Positions 56,587 to 64,000 of a stretch of DNA of 64,000 nt are shown here, in pieces. The position numbers and the translations under genes were made by a program. The DNA is from Phytohabitans sp036906915 (GTDB lineage Bacteria; Actinomycetota; Actinomycetes; Mycobacteriales; Micromonosporaceae): contig NZ_JBAKHX010000002.1 of assembly GCF_036906915.1 (NCBI RefSeq), forward strand, positions 1 to 64,000, given 5' to 3'. Below the pieces are notes generated by a model. It saw only the letters and a program-made list of their open reading frames with translations, did not search any database and had not been told where the DNA came from. Each line of letters opens with the position of its first letter. The stretch's first letter is position 1.

Positions 56587-57594
56587 GTGGGACGACTGGG
56601 CGTGGCCGGTGCCGCCGTCGCGGCGGCCCTGGCGCTGGCCACCGCCGGCTGCGGCGACACCGACGACGCCGACACCGGTAGGCCAGCGGCGGAGAAGGTC
56701 ACGTACCTGACCGGAGCTGGCGTGCAGGGCCGCGAGGCATACGTGTACATGGCGATCGAGAAGGGCTACTTCGCGGCCGCAGGCTTCGACGTCGAGGTAC
56801 GGCCGGGCAACGGCACCAACCAGAACCTCCAGCTCCTCCAGAGTGGACAGGCCGACTTCGCGGTCGTGGACATCACCGCGGCGCTCATCGAGTACGGCCG
56901 CGGCACCTTTACAGACTTCACCGTCGTGAGCGCGCTACACCAGCGCAACCTCTCGTGCATCGCGGCGATCGCGGGTAAGGGCATCGCGCAACCCCGCGAC
57001 CTGGCCGGCAAGAAGATCGGCTACCTGCCGGGCGGCGTCGTCAAGGCGCTCTTCGACGCGTACGCCGGACGAGCCGGTCTCGACGCCGGCGCGATCGAGT
57101 GGGTCAACATGCCGGCGCAACAGATGCCGCAGAACCTGGCCGCGGGCACCATCGACGCTGCCACCCAGCTCGTGGTGGGCGCGCCAGCGATCGAGGCCGC
57201 CGCGAAGGGGCAGAAGGCCGTCGTGTTGCCGCTCAGCGACCATCTGCCTGACCTGTACGGCAACGGCATCGCGGTCGGCCGCGCGGCCGCCACGGACCGG
57301 CCCGACCGGGTCCGGCGGTTCAACGACGCGGTGCTCAAGGGGCTCGCAGACGTGATCGCCGACCCGGCTGAGGCGGGCCGGATCTACGCCAAGTACCAGA
57401 AGATCCAACCGCCCGCTGTGGCCGCCGCCGAGGTGCGGCTCATGGTGCCCTACGCGACCGGCGGCACGGCGCTCGGCGTGCTCGACGAGGCGCGGATGAC
57501 CCGCAACGTCGAGCTGGTCCACAGTGCCGGTGCGATGCCGAAGGTGGTCGAGCCGGCCGACGTCGTCTCGTTCGACCTGGCACCGAAGGGCTGA
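56587..57594 (+). CDS. NMT1/TauA-type substrate-binding lipoprotein, copy 1
   Basis: A 335-residue periplasmic-type binding protein. A lipoprotein signal (ALATAGC, lipobox Cys near residue 21) is followed by an NMT1/SsuA-like domain: GREAYVYMAIEKGYF and QADFAVVDITAALI. It shares AVVLP-x4-L-x-DLYGNGI with copy 2. Related proteins carry sulfonates, HMP-type pyrimidines or aromatic acids; the ligand is unknown. The GTG at 56587 has ggagg 6 bases upstream; an earlier GTG at 56557 lacks one. It overlaps nothing and is followed one base later by its permease. Confidence 0.9.
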   Translation: MGRLGVAGAAVAAALALATAGCGDTDDADTGRPAAEKVTYLTGAGVQGREAYVYMAIEKGYFAAAGFDVEVRPGNGTNQNLQLLQSGQADFAVVDITAALIEYGRGTFTDFTVVSALHQRNLSCIAAIAGKGIAQPRDLAGKKIGYLPGGVVKALFDAYAGRAGLDAGAIEWVNMPAQQMPQNLAAGTIDAATQLVVGAPAIEAAAKGQKAVVLPLSDHLPDLYGNGIAVGRAAATDRPDRVRRFNDAVLKGLADVIADPAEAGRIYAKYQKIQPPAVAAAEVRLMVPYATGGTALGVLDEARMTRNVELVHSAGAMPKVVEPADVVSFDLAPKG

Positions 57595-57595
57595 C

Positions 57596-58372
57596 ATGCC
57601 GGACACCCGGGGCGGCCGGTGGTCGGCCGTCGCGGCGATTGGCCTGCCGGTGGGCGGCGCGGTCGCCACGGTGGGCCTGTGGTGGCTTGTCATCATCGCG
57701 TTCGGCATCGAGTCGTACGTGGCGCCCACCCCGCCCGAGGTGGCCGCTACGTTCGGCCGGATGCCGGGGTATCTGCTCGAGAACGCCTGGGTCACGCTGG
57801 TGGAGACGTTGCTGGGCTTCGCGATCACGATCGTGGCTGGTGTGCTGGTGGGTACCGTGCTGGCCGGTTCCCGACCGGTCGAGCGGGCGTTCATGCCTAC
57901 CCTGGTCGCGCTCAACGCGGTGCCGAAGCTGGCCTTTGCGACGCTGCTCATCGTCTGGATGGGGTACGGGCGCGGACCCAAGGTCGTGATGGTGATCCTG
58001 ATGTGCTTCTTCCCGATCGTGCTGGCCACCGCGACCGGCCTCACCCGCACGCCGGCCGAGCTGGTGGAGCTGGCGCGGGCGCTGTCCGCGTCCCGCTGGC
58101 AGGCGTTCGCGAAGATTCGCTTTCCGGCGGCGCTGCCGCAGGTTTTCATCGGACTGAAGGTGGCGATGCCGCTCGCCGTCATCGGCGCGCTCGTGGGTGA
58201 GCTGTTCGGGTCCACGGCCGGGCTTGGGTTCGTGATCCAGACCGCTGGCGCGGACACCGCACTCAGCTTCGCCGCGATCGTGCTGCTCGCGCTGATGAGC
58301 ATGGTGCTGTTTTATGCGCTCGTCGCGGTCGAGCGGCTGCTGGTGCCCTGGGTACCGGAGACCACCGCATGA
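57596..58372 (+). CDS. ABC transporter permease, NitT/TauT family, copy 1
   Basis: A 258-residue protein with about six membrane segments. The EAA loop that contacts the ATPase is LVELARALSASRWQAFAKIR (about 154-173), followed by FPAALPQVFIGLKVAMPLAV. The ATG is one base after the binding protein stop, so the two genes are coupled. It works with the divergent ATPase at 55576. Confidence 0.93.
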   Translation: MPDTRGGRWSAVAAIGLPVGGAVATVGLWWLVIIAFGIESYVAPTPPEVAATFGRMPGYLLENAWVTLVETLLGFAITIVAGVLVGTVLAGSRPVERAFMPTLVALNAVPKLAFATLLIVWMGYGRGPKVVMVILMCFFPIVLATATGLTRTPAELVELARALSASRWQAFAKIRFPAALPQVFIGLKVAMPLAVIGALVGELFGSTAGLGFVIQTAGADTALSFAAIVLLALMSMVLFYALVAVERLLVPWVPETTA

Positions 58373-58438
58373 CCCACAAAGCATGCTTTGAACACATCGG
58401 CGGGAATGAGTAGGATCTTCCGAGTGGGAAGCCCGAGC

Positions 58439-59215
58439 GTGACTTACTCATTCGACAATGACGACGCCGAGGCTGGCGATCGGCACAATTACCTCTCCAC
58501 GGTGTGTGACGAGTTCACCTTCGCCCGACTGGCCACAGTGGGCAGCCTGGCCGGGCGGCGGTGCCTGGAGGTGGGTGCGGGCGGCGGGAGCGTGGCGCGG
58601 TGGCTGGCCGAGCGGGCCGGGCAGGTGCTCGCCACCGATATCAACCCCCGGCACGTGCCGGGGGATGCCGGATACGACGTGCTGCGGCACGACCTGGTCA
58701 CCGATCCGGTGCCCGACCCGCCGTGGCACCTGATCCACGCCCGGATGGTGCTGCTGCACATCCCGGAGCGGCGCGAGATCCTGTCGAGGCTCGCGGCCGC
58801 GCTGACGCCGGGCGGAGCGCTGGTGATCGAGGACTGGGACACCTCGTTTGGCAAGCTGGTCCTGGATGCGCCGGACGCCGAGACAGCAGACCTGGTGAAC
58901 GACTACCAGCGCACGATGATCCAGACCATCCTCCCGAGCCGCGGCAACGATCCCGGCTGGGCGACCGAGGTGGGTGCCGCCATGCGCGCGGCCGGTCTGG
59001 TCGATGTGGACACTGAGATCCACGCCCGCGCGTGGCGGGGTGGCACGGCCGGCGCGATGTTGATCGAGGTGAACACCCGTCAGCTCTGGGCGGACTTCTT
59101 GAACGCCGGTTGGAGCGAGGAGCGGCTGAACGCGCTGTGCCAGGCGGTCGCCGACCCACGGCTGGTGGTGCGCGGCCACTTCGCCTACTCCACGATCGGT
59201 TACCGGCCCGCCTGA
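58439..59215 (+). CDS. class I SAM-dependent methyltransferase
   Basis: A 258-residue methyltransferase. Motif I is CLEVGAGGGSVARWLAER (about 41-58), the ribose-binding acidic residue is in VLATDINPRH, and WHLIHARMVLLHIPERRE is typical of the small-molecule methyltransferase family. The substrate is unknown, possibly a natural product or a metabolite of the neighbouring hydroxylases. Start uncertain: GTG at 58439 has gggaag 7 bases upstream and gives MTYSFDNDD; an ATG at 58406 and a TTG at 58388 are alternatives. Follows the permease by 66 bases. Confidence 0.78.
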   Translation: MTYSFDNDDAEAGDRHNYLSTVCDEFTFARLATVGSLAGRRCLEVGAGGGSVARWLAERAGQVLATDINPRHVPGDAGYDVLRHDLVTDPVPDPPWHLIHARMVLLHIPERREILSRLAAALTPGGALVIEDWDTSFGKLVLDAPDAETADLVNDYQRTMIQTILPSRGNDPGWATEVGAAMRAAGLVDVDTEIHARAWRGGTAGAMLIEVNTRQLWADFLNAGWSEERLNALCQAVADPRLVVRGHFAYSTIGYRPA

Positions 59216-59221
59216 CCTTCA

Positions 59222-59273
59222 CGATCAGGGCGTCCTTCCCGTCGTTCCAACGACCGGAGGGGCGCCCTGATCG
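59222..59273. terminator. bidirectional terminator
   Basis: cgatcagggcg (59222-59232) pairs perfectly with cgccctgatcg (59263-59273), with a second inner stem gtcgtt/aacgac. It lies between convergent genes (methyltransferase on plus, permease copy 2 on minus), so it can serve both strands. Confidence 0.8.
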
Positions 59274-59285
59274 CGTGTGGGGCTG

Positions 59286-60071
59286 TCAGCCGGCGATTTC
59301 GCGGGCCCACGGCAGGAGCAGACGCTCCGCCAGCACGGTGAGGTAGTACAGGCTGACGCTGATGGTCGCCAGCAGCACGATCGACGCGAACGCGAGTGCG
59401 GTATCGAGACTCGCGCCAGACAGTGCGATGACCGAGCCCAGGCCGCGGTCGGGATTCTGGATCTCCGCCACGACCGCGCCGATGACGGCCAAGGTGATGG
59501 CGACCTTGAGCCCGACGAAGATCTGCGGCAGGGCCCACGGCAGGCGGATCTTGACGTACGCCTGCCACCAGGACGAGGACAGCGCACGGCTCAGCTCGCC
59601 CAGGTCGGATGGGGTGGAGGTCAGGCCGGCCATGGAGGCCACCACGATGGGCAGGAAGCAGATGACGATGACCAGTGCGATCTTCGGGCCCCGGCCGAAG
59701 CCCAGCCACACCACGAGCAACGGCGCGAGGGCCACCTTCGGTATCGAGTTCAGCGCGACGAGCAGCGGCATCGTGGCCCGCTCGATGGTGCGGGACGCGG
59801 ACAGGATCATGGCGACCGTGATCGCGCCCACGCACGCGGTGCCGTAGCCGATCATGATGGTGGTGAATGTGGCCCACGCCTGCTCCAGCAGGTAGCCGGG
59901 CTGATCGAGGAACGATTCGATGATTTCGGGTGGCGCCGGCAGGATGACGCTTTTGATATCGAAGAGAATCTTCGACAGCCACCACACGGCGACGAAGACC
60001 GTCACGCCGATCAGCGGCAGCACCGGTGCGGACGCGCGCGACCCCCAGGTGCGCTGGGTCTTCTCTTTCAT
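59286..60071 (-). CDS. ABC transporter permease, NitT/TauT family, copy 2
   Basis: A 261-residue protein with about six membrane segments. Its EAA loop is LGELSRALSSSWWQAYVKIR (about 157-176), and LPWALPQIFVGLKVAITLAV follows, closely matching copy 1. The ATG at 60071 gives MKEKTQRTWGS; an earlier in-frame ATG would run through the intergenic hairpin. Transcribed after the binding protein copy 2. No ATPase gene follows, so it probably borrows the one at 55576. Confidence 0.92.
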   Translation of the reverse strand: MKEKTQRTWGSRASAPVLPLIGVTVFVAVWWLSKILFDIKSVILPAPPEIIESFLDQPGYLLEQAWATFTTIMIGYGTACVGAITVAMILSASRTIERATMPLLVALNSIPKVALAPLLVVWLGFGRGPKIALVIVICFLPIVVASMAGLTSTPSDLGELSRALSSSWWQAYVKIRLPWALPQIFVGLKVAITLAVIGAVVAEIQNPDRGLGSVIALSGASLDTALAFASIVLLATISVSLYYLTVLAERLLLPWAREIAG

Positions 60072-60099
60072 GGTCGACTCTCTGTCTGGGGCTTGGTAG

Positions 60100-60136
60100 C
60101 GGTGCCGGGTGCCTAGGTAGAGCGCACCCGGCACCG
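60100..60136 (-). promoter_or_regulatory. 13-base perfect hairpin between binding protein and permease (copy 2)
   Basis: cggtgccgggtgc (60100-60112) pairs with gcacccggcaccg (60124-60136) around an 11-base loop. It lies just after the binding-protein gene in the same transcript. Such intercistronic stems protect the upstream mRNA so that binding protein is made in excess over permease. Confidence 0.65.
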
Positions 60137-60141
60137 GCGGG

Positions 60142-61176
60142 TCACGCCTTGACGATCAGGTCCGTGGCCACGAGATCTTCCGGCTTCACGCCCGCCTTGA
60201 TCAGGTTCAGCGACTCCAGGAGTGCGATCGCACGGGCCGCCCGCTGGGTGTCGATGGAGCCGAGCGGCGCGCCGGAGGTCGGCTTCGTGTAGGGCGTCAT
60301 CGAGACGATCTCACCCTTCGCCGCGGCCACGTTGGCCGCTGGCTGTGCCGTCTTGAGAATCTGCGCAGCCTCGTCGGGGTTGTCCAGCGTGTACTGCAGG
60401 GCCTTGAGCATCGCGTCCCGGAACCGCTTGACCAGCTCGGGCTTGTTCTTGGCGGTCTCGTTCGAGGTGAAGATGCCGTTGCCATACAGGTCGGTCAGGT
60501 AGTTGCCGTAGGGCAGGACGACCGCCTTCTTGCCGCCGGCCGCGTTCTCGATGCCCGTCTTGCCGATGAGGAAGGTGCTGAGCGCGTCCACCTGGTGCTG
60601 GGCCAGCAGGCCAGCGAGCTGCGTGGGCTGCGCGTCCTTCCAGGTCACCTTCTTCTCGTCGATGCCGGCCAGCTTGGCGTACGCGGGGAAGAGCAGCTGG
60701 TTCACGGAGGCGGTAGCGGCGGCGATCGTCTTGCCCTCCAGGTCTTTCGGCCCGGTGACGTTGTAGCCCTCCAGCGAGATGATCGAGACCAGCGTCTGCT
60801 GGTGGACCGCCAGGATGGTCTTCATCTCGGGCGCGGTTTCGAGCTTGCCCTCGGTGATGAACCCGCCCATCATGTCCAGGTTCACGAAGTCGGCCGCGCC
60901 GGCCTTGAGCGTCTTGATGTTTTCGCCGGTGGCCTTGCCGAGCTGGATGTCGACCTCGAGATTGGCTTCCTTGAAGTAACCCTTTTCCTTGGCTACCCAG
61001 GCGAACGCGTCCCGGCCAGCGGCGCCGAACGCGGTGACGTACGTGATCTTGTCTGGCGTGCCACTGGAGCCGGTGTCGGCGCCGGCGTCCGAGCCGGAAT
61101 CGTCGCTGCAGCCGGCGGCGACGAGCAGGGCGGTGGCTAGCGCAGCCGTCGCCAGCGCGCGAGAGCGCCTGATCAT
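60142..61176 (-). CDS. NMT1/TauA-type substrate-binding lipoprotein, copy 2
   Basis: A 344-residue lipoprotein (VAAGC lipobox, Cys near residue 23, then a Ser/Asp/Gly linker). The binding domain starts at KITYVTAFGAAGRDAFAWVA and has GAADFVNLDMMGGFI and a VVLPYGNYLTDLYGNGIFTS segment, clearly paralogous to copy 1 but distinct. The ligand is unknown. ATG with aaggagaaaac upstream on the minus strand. An AT-rich dyad lies in its promoter region. Confidence 0.9.
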   Translation of the reverse strand: MIRRSRALATAALATALLVAAGCSDDSGSDAGADTGSSGTPDKITYVTAFGAAGRDAFAWVAKEKGYFKEANLEVDIQLGKATGENIKTLKAGAADFVNLDMMGGFITEGKLETAPEMKTILAVHQQTLVSIISLEGYNVTGPKDLEGKTIAAATASVNQLLFPAYAKLAGIDEKKVTWKDAQPTQLAGLLAQHQVDALSTFLIGKTGIENAAGGKKAVVLPYGNYLTDLYGNGIFTSNETAKNKPELVKRFRDAMLKALQYTLDNPDEAAQILKTAQPAANVAAAKGEIVSMTPYTKPTSGAPLGSIDTQRAARAIALLESLNLIKAGVKPEDLVATDLIVKA

Positions 61177-61223
61177 TGTGTTTTCTCCTTAACCGGTGAT
61201 CTGAGGGGGCGTTCAACGGTCTT

Positions 61224-61239
61224 ACATATGGAGATATGT
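61224..61239. promoter_or_regulatory. AT-rich dyad, possible operator
   Basis: acatat (61224-61229) and atatgt (61234-61239) form a perfect inverted repeat with a 4-base centre, about 48-63 bases upstream of the copy 2 binding protein start. In this high-GC genome such an AT dyad in a promoter region often marks a regulator site. The regulator is not in the window. Confidence 0.45.
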
Positions 61240-61302
61240 GACAGCGTCGGGTCTGTTGCCGGGGCCGATCCTAGTTGTCGCACGCGGCCCCCGGGTGCGG
61301 CG

Positions 61303-62466
61303 TCAGACCCGTAGCCGCCACCTGCCCGAGTTCGCCTCGAGCGCGACCAGAGCCTGCGGCATCAGCGCGGAGTGGTTGTCCGGCGTGATCCGAAGTGGAC
61401 CGCTCAGGCCGTCGACCTTGATCGACTCCAGCGCGTCGCGCACCGCCTCGCGATCGGTGCCACCACTCTGGTTCATGGCATCCGCCAGCAGCTGGAGCGC
61501 GTCCGCGGCGAACGAGGCGGGTCCGAAGTAGCTGCCGTACCGCGACGTGTAGTCACCGAACCACTGCTTGCGTGCGGCCTTGGCGGGGTTGGTCGCGATG
61601 ACGTCGTCGATCGCCATTGTCTGGGTGAAGACAAGCGTGGTGTTCTGCGGCGCCTGCTGCATGAACAGCTCCCCAGCGGCGGCCGCGTCGAAGTAGATGG
61701 GGCCGCGGTACCCGGCCGCCCGGGCAGCGGCCGCCACCCGCTGCGCCTGGTCGGCGAACGCCCAGACCACCAAGGAATCGGGATCGTCCTCCAGTGCTGT
61801 GCGCACGACCTGGCTGACGTCGGTGTCGGTGGTCTTGAACTGCCTTGTTGAGACGATCTTGGCAGTTTCGTCGCCGTCGAGCTCGCCGCGCATGGCGGCC
61901 TGACCGTCCTGCCCGTACGCGTCGTCGGTGGTCAGCACCGCGACCCGCTTGGCTCCGGTGTCGCGCAGCTCGCCGGCGATGAGCGCCGCGTCGTCGGCCG
62001 GGTTGGCGCCCACCTTGAATATGTACTGGCGTTCGTTCAGGGGGGTCGTCGCGGCGTTGACCGGCGCCAGCGAGATGGTCGGCACCTTGGCGTCGTTCGC
62101 TGTCTTGACCGCCGCGACGATGCAGTCGCCGCAGACGCCGGTGATGATCGCGGCGACGGCGGAGTTGCTGGTGAACTCGCTGATGTTCGAGGTGGACAGT
62201 GTCTTGTCGGAGCGGTTGTCGCGCACGTCGAGCTTTATACGACGCCCACCCAGCACGCCTGACACGTTGATCTGCTCGACCTTGAGACGCAGTGCGCGCT
62301 CGTAGGCTGTGCCCACAGCGGCCGCTGCACCGGACAGCTCCAGATCGGCGGCGATGAGAATGTCACCTTTGGACTCCGGCTCGCTTGCGGAGTCGCAGCC
62401 GGCTGCCGACGCCAGCAGGGCGGCGGACAACGCCGCCGCGAGGAGCGCGGAACGGGTGGGCCTCAA
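61303..62466 (-). CDS. branched-chain-amino-acid-type ABC substrate-binding lipoprotein
   Basis: A 387-residue LivJ/K-like (Peripla_BP_6 type) binding protein. The TTG at 62466 has ggagg 6 bases upstream and places the lipobox ASAAGC (Cys near residue 24) properly; an earlier in-frame ATG would give an unusual 29-residue extension. The domain opens ILIAADLELSGAAAAVGTAYE and contains ALRLKVEQINVSGVLGGRR and VLTTDDAYGQDGQAAM. No cognate permease or ATPase is adjacent, so it may be an orphan binding protein or a sensor partner. Confidence 0.88.
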   Translation of the reverse strand: MRPTRSALLAAALSAALLASAAGCDSASEPESKGDILIAADLELSGAAAAVGTAYERALRLKVEQINVSGVLGGRRIKLDVRDNRSDKTLSTSNISEFTSNSAVAAIITGVCGDCIVAAVKTANDAKVPTISLAPVNAATTPLNERQYIFKVGANPADDAALIAGELRDTGAKRVAVLTTDDAYGQDGQAAMRGELDGDETAKIVSTRQFKTTDTDVSQVVRTALEDDPDSLVVWAFADQAQRVAAAARAAGYRGPIYFDAAAAGELFMQQAPQNTTLVFTQTMAIDDVIATNPAKAARKQWFGDYTSRYGSYFGPASFAADALQLLADAMNQSGGTDREAVRDALESIKVDGLSGPLRITPDNHSALMPQALVALEANSGRWRLRV

Positions 62467-62873
62467 CTCAGTCCTCCAGATGGCGGCCCGACAACAGGGC
62501 CCGCCTACAAGCGGCGATTGGTTAGCGGCATTGAACCGGAAGAACCTTGCCAATGGGGGACGCGGGGGTCAAGGGGGGCGGTACCTCAGCCGTGAGACTG
62601 CCATCCCGCATAGTGGACAGTCCTTGATCCTCAATGTCGTTACTCTGTATACACGGCCCGTCACGATGCGCTGTTTTGGCTGTTCGAGACCCCTCGATCT
62701 GATGTGACTGAGCGGTCATTAGGTCAGCTGCGACCGATTCCTGCCCGACTGAGGCTTCCCAAACAGGCTTTATATCTGATGAAATCGCCGCCGTGCCGCG
62801 TGCTGCGCTTCCCGGTGCACAAAAGTGGCGGCCGGGCGTGTGGAGCGCGGGAGACGACGACGGAGGCGATGTC
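62467..62873. other. divergent intergenic region with a promoter candidate
   Basis: A 407-base gap between two divergent genes with no gene seen. It holds a good promoter for the plus-strand sensor (62624-62653) and several AT-rich patches (ctttatatctgatgaaat near 62769). The predicted leader to the start codon at 62874 is about 215 bases. Confidence 0.6.
62624..62653 (+). promoter_or_regulatory. promoter candidate for the NIT-domain sensor
   Basis: TTGATC (62624-62629) and TATACA (62648-62653) are 18 bases apart. Good match to consensus in an otherwise gene-free stretch. Confidence 0.55.
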
Positions 62874-64000
62874 GTGAGCACCGGACCTACGACCCTGCCC
62901 GCAAGCGGTGTGCAGGCCGGTGGCGGGCGTCGATTCCTGCCGCGCCTGCGCGACACCAAGATCAGAACCAAGCTGGGGCTGATCCTCGTCGTGCCGGTCA
63001 TAGCTATCGTGGCACTGGCCGGGGTCCGGCTCGTCGACAGTGCGCAGCGTGCCGCCGACGCCAGCCTCATCCGATCCCTCACCAGGCTGTCGGCCGACGT
63101 TTCGGAGATAGCGCACGAGGCGCACAACGAGCGGATGGCGGCGGCCCGCTTCCTGACCAGCACCAACCCGGCCGGCGGCACGGCGGCGTTCACCCAGCAG
63201 ACGCAGCGCACGGACGCGCTGGTCGCCGCCTACACCCGTGACCGGGCCGACCTCGGAGACGTGCCCGCCGCGGTCGAGGATCGGCTCGCGGACATCGACG
63301 ACAAGCTGGGCGTGCTCGGTGCCATCCGGCAGGACGTGCTGTCCCGGGCGCAGCGCTCGCCGGCCGAGGCTGTGGTGCGGTACACCGGCATGATCGACTC
63401 CTTGGTCGAATACCCCCAGGTGGTTGGTCAGATCGCTGGCCAGGGCGAGCTGGCCGACAGGCTGCGCGCGGCGGCCGCGTTCGCCGATCTGAAGGCTGCC
63501 GTCGGCGACGAACAGGCGGTCACCTACGCGGCACTGGTGGGCGACGGCACCCTGGACCGCGAGCAGTACTCGGCCTTCGTCGCCACCCTGGCCAGCCAGC
63601 AGCAAGCCTTGGAAGAGTTCAACCTGACCGCCGACGCGGCGCAGCAGTCGATCGTCGGCGCGGCCGTCCGGGGCGACGCGGTCGACCTCTCCGACCGCGT
63701 GGCCAACCAGGTGGCCCAGTCGATCGGCGCCAACAGGGGTTCCCTCAACGCGGACGAGGCGTCCAGCGCCGTCGGCGCGATCACCAACCTCATGCGGTTC
63801 GCCGAGATCCGCCTGCAGGACCAGCTCGCCGCCGACGCCGATGTGCTGCGGGCCGACGTTGTCCGCCAGACCGTGATCGAGTCGATCGTGGTGCTCATCA
63901 CGCTGATGCTGGCGATCACGCTCGCGGTCGTGTTGGTCCGCTCGCTGAACGGCTCGCTGCGTCGCCTGCGCGAAGGCGCCCTCGCCGTGGCCAACCGTGA
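62874..64000 (+). CDS. NIT-domain sensor protein, probable histidine kinase, partial (5' end only)
   Basis: The reading frame is open from the GTG at 62874 to the window edge (375 residues plus two bases), with cggagg about 8 bases upstream. Order: basic cytoplasmic start, membrane segment (about 34-51), a long extracellular helical domain (about 52-333), second membrane segment (about 334-355) and the start of a HAMP linker (RSLNGSLRRLREGA). This is the layout of actinomycete nitrate/nitrite-sensing (NIT) domain kinases, often followed by roadblock and GTPase genes (conservons). The kinase part lies outside the window, so a chemoreceptor-like or other output cannot be excluded. Confidence 0.75.
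   Translation, partial: MSTGPTTLPASGVQAGGGRRFLPRLRDTKIRTKLGLILVVPVIAIVALAGVRLVDSAQRAADASLIRSLTRLSADVSEIAHEAHNERMAAARFLTSTNPAGGTAAFTQQTQRTDALVAAYTRDRADLGDVPAAVEDRLADIDDKLGVLGAIRQDVLSRAQRSPAEAVVRYTGMIDSLVEYPQVVGQIAGQGELADRLRAAAAFADLKAAVGDEQAVTYAALVGDGTLDREQYSAFVATLASQQQALEEFNLTADAAQQSIVGAAVRGDAVDLSDRVANQVAQSIGANRGSLNADEASSAVGAITNLMRFAEIRLQDQLAADADVLRADVVRQTVIESIVVLITLMLAITLAVVLVRSLNGSLRRLREGALAVANR

Noticed and set aside
53115..61176. Idea that the NMT1 transporters import thiamine pyrimidine because the thi operon is near
   Set aside because: No TPP riboswitch is found in front of any of these genes, a membrane protein gene separates them, and the associated hydroxylases suggest another substrate; it remains possible but is not supported.
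62724..63605. Minus-strand frame of 293 codons opposite the sensor gene
   Set aside because: The plus frame has membrane segments, a HAMP start, a good ribosome binding site and normal codon bias.

Overview
The window is high-GC DNA from an actinomycete. The gene order, the many GTG and TTG starts, the HadA/HadB dehydratases beside rpmG, the N-terminally extended SecE and NusG, and the RpoB sequence all fit the family Micromonosporaceae (Micromonospora, Actinoplanes, Phytohabitans, Dactylosporangium type). That placement is an inference from protein sequence, not from a database search.

Layout. Positions 1-3.3 kb hold a noncoding stretch, a small secreted peptide and a membrane GAF-GGDEF-EAL protein. 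From 3.3 to 40.6 kb lies the large block of transcription and translation genes. It runs tRNA-Thr, tRNA-Met, rpmG, hadA, hadB, tRNA-Trp, secE, nusG, rplK, rplA, rplJ, rplL, rpoB, rpoC, two small membrane proteins, rpsL, rpsG, fusA, tuf, then the S10 and spc operons (rpsJ to rplO), secY-adk-map, a DUF1707 protein, infA, rpmJ, rpsM, rpsK, rpsD, rpoA, rplQ and truA. Intergenic gaps in this block carry many RNA-level signals: consensus promoters, perfect hairpins, an L10 leader with attenuator, a leader motif shared by rpsL and rpsJ, and copies of a roughly 62-base repeat that looks like a structured RNA.

From 40.6 to 45.6 kb there is a lineage-specific membrane protein, an RsmC-like methyltransferase preceded by the third copy of the repeat, an ABC-F ATPase and a CopC-CopD copper protein. 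From 45.6 to 51.4 kb a TPP riboswitch heads a tightly coupled thiamine operon (thiE, thiO, thiS, thiG, a TenI-like gene, thiD, thiC). A membrane protein with a low-complexity tail faces it.

From 53.1 to 61.2 kb is the most unusual part. Two tandem PobA-fold flavin monooxygenases, two NMT1/TauT-type binding proteins and two matching permeases are present with only one ATPase, plus a methyltransferase. The hydroxylases lack residues that define true 4-hydroxybenzoate hydroxylase, so the substrate is open. The window closes with a branched-chain-amino-acid-type binding protein and the truncated start of a NIT-domain sensor protein that runs off the right edge. No insertion sequence, phage gene, CRISPR array or rRNA was seen.
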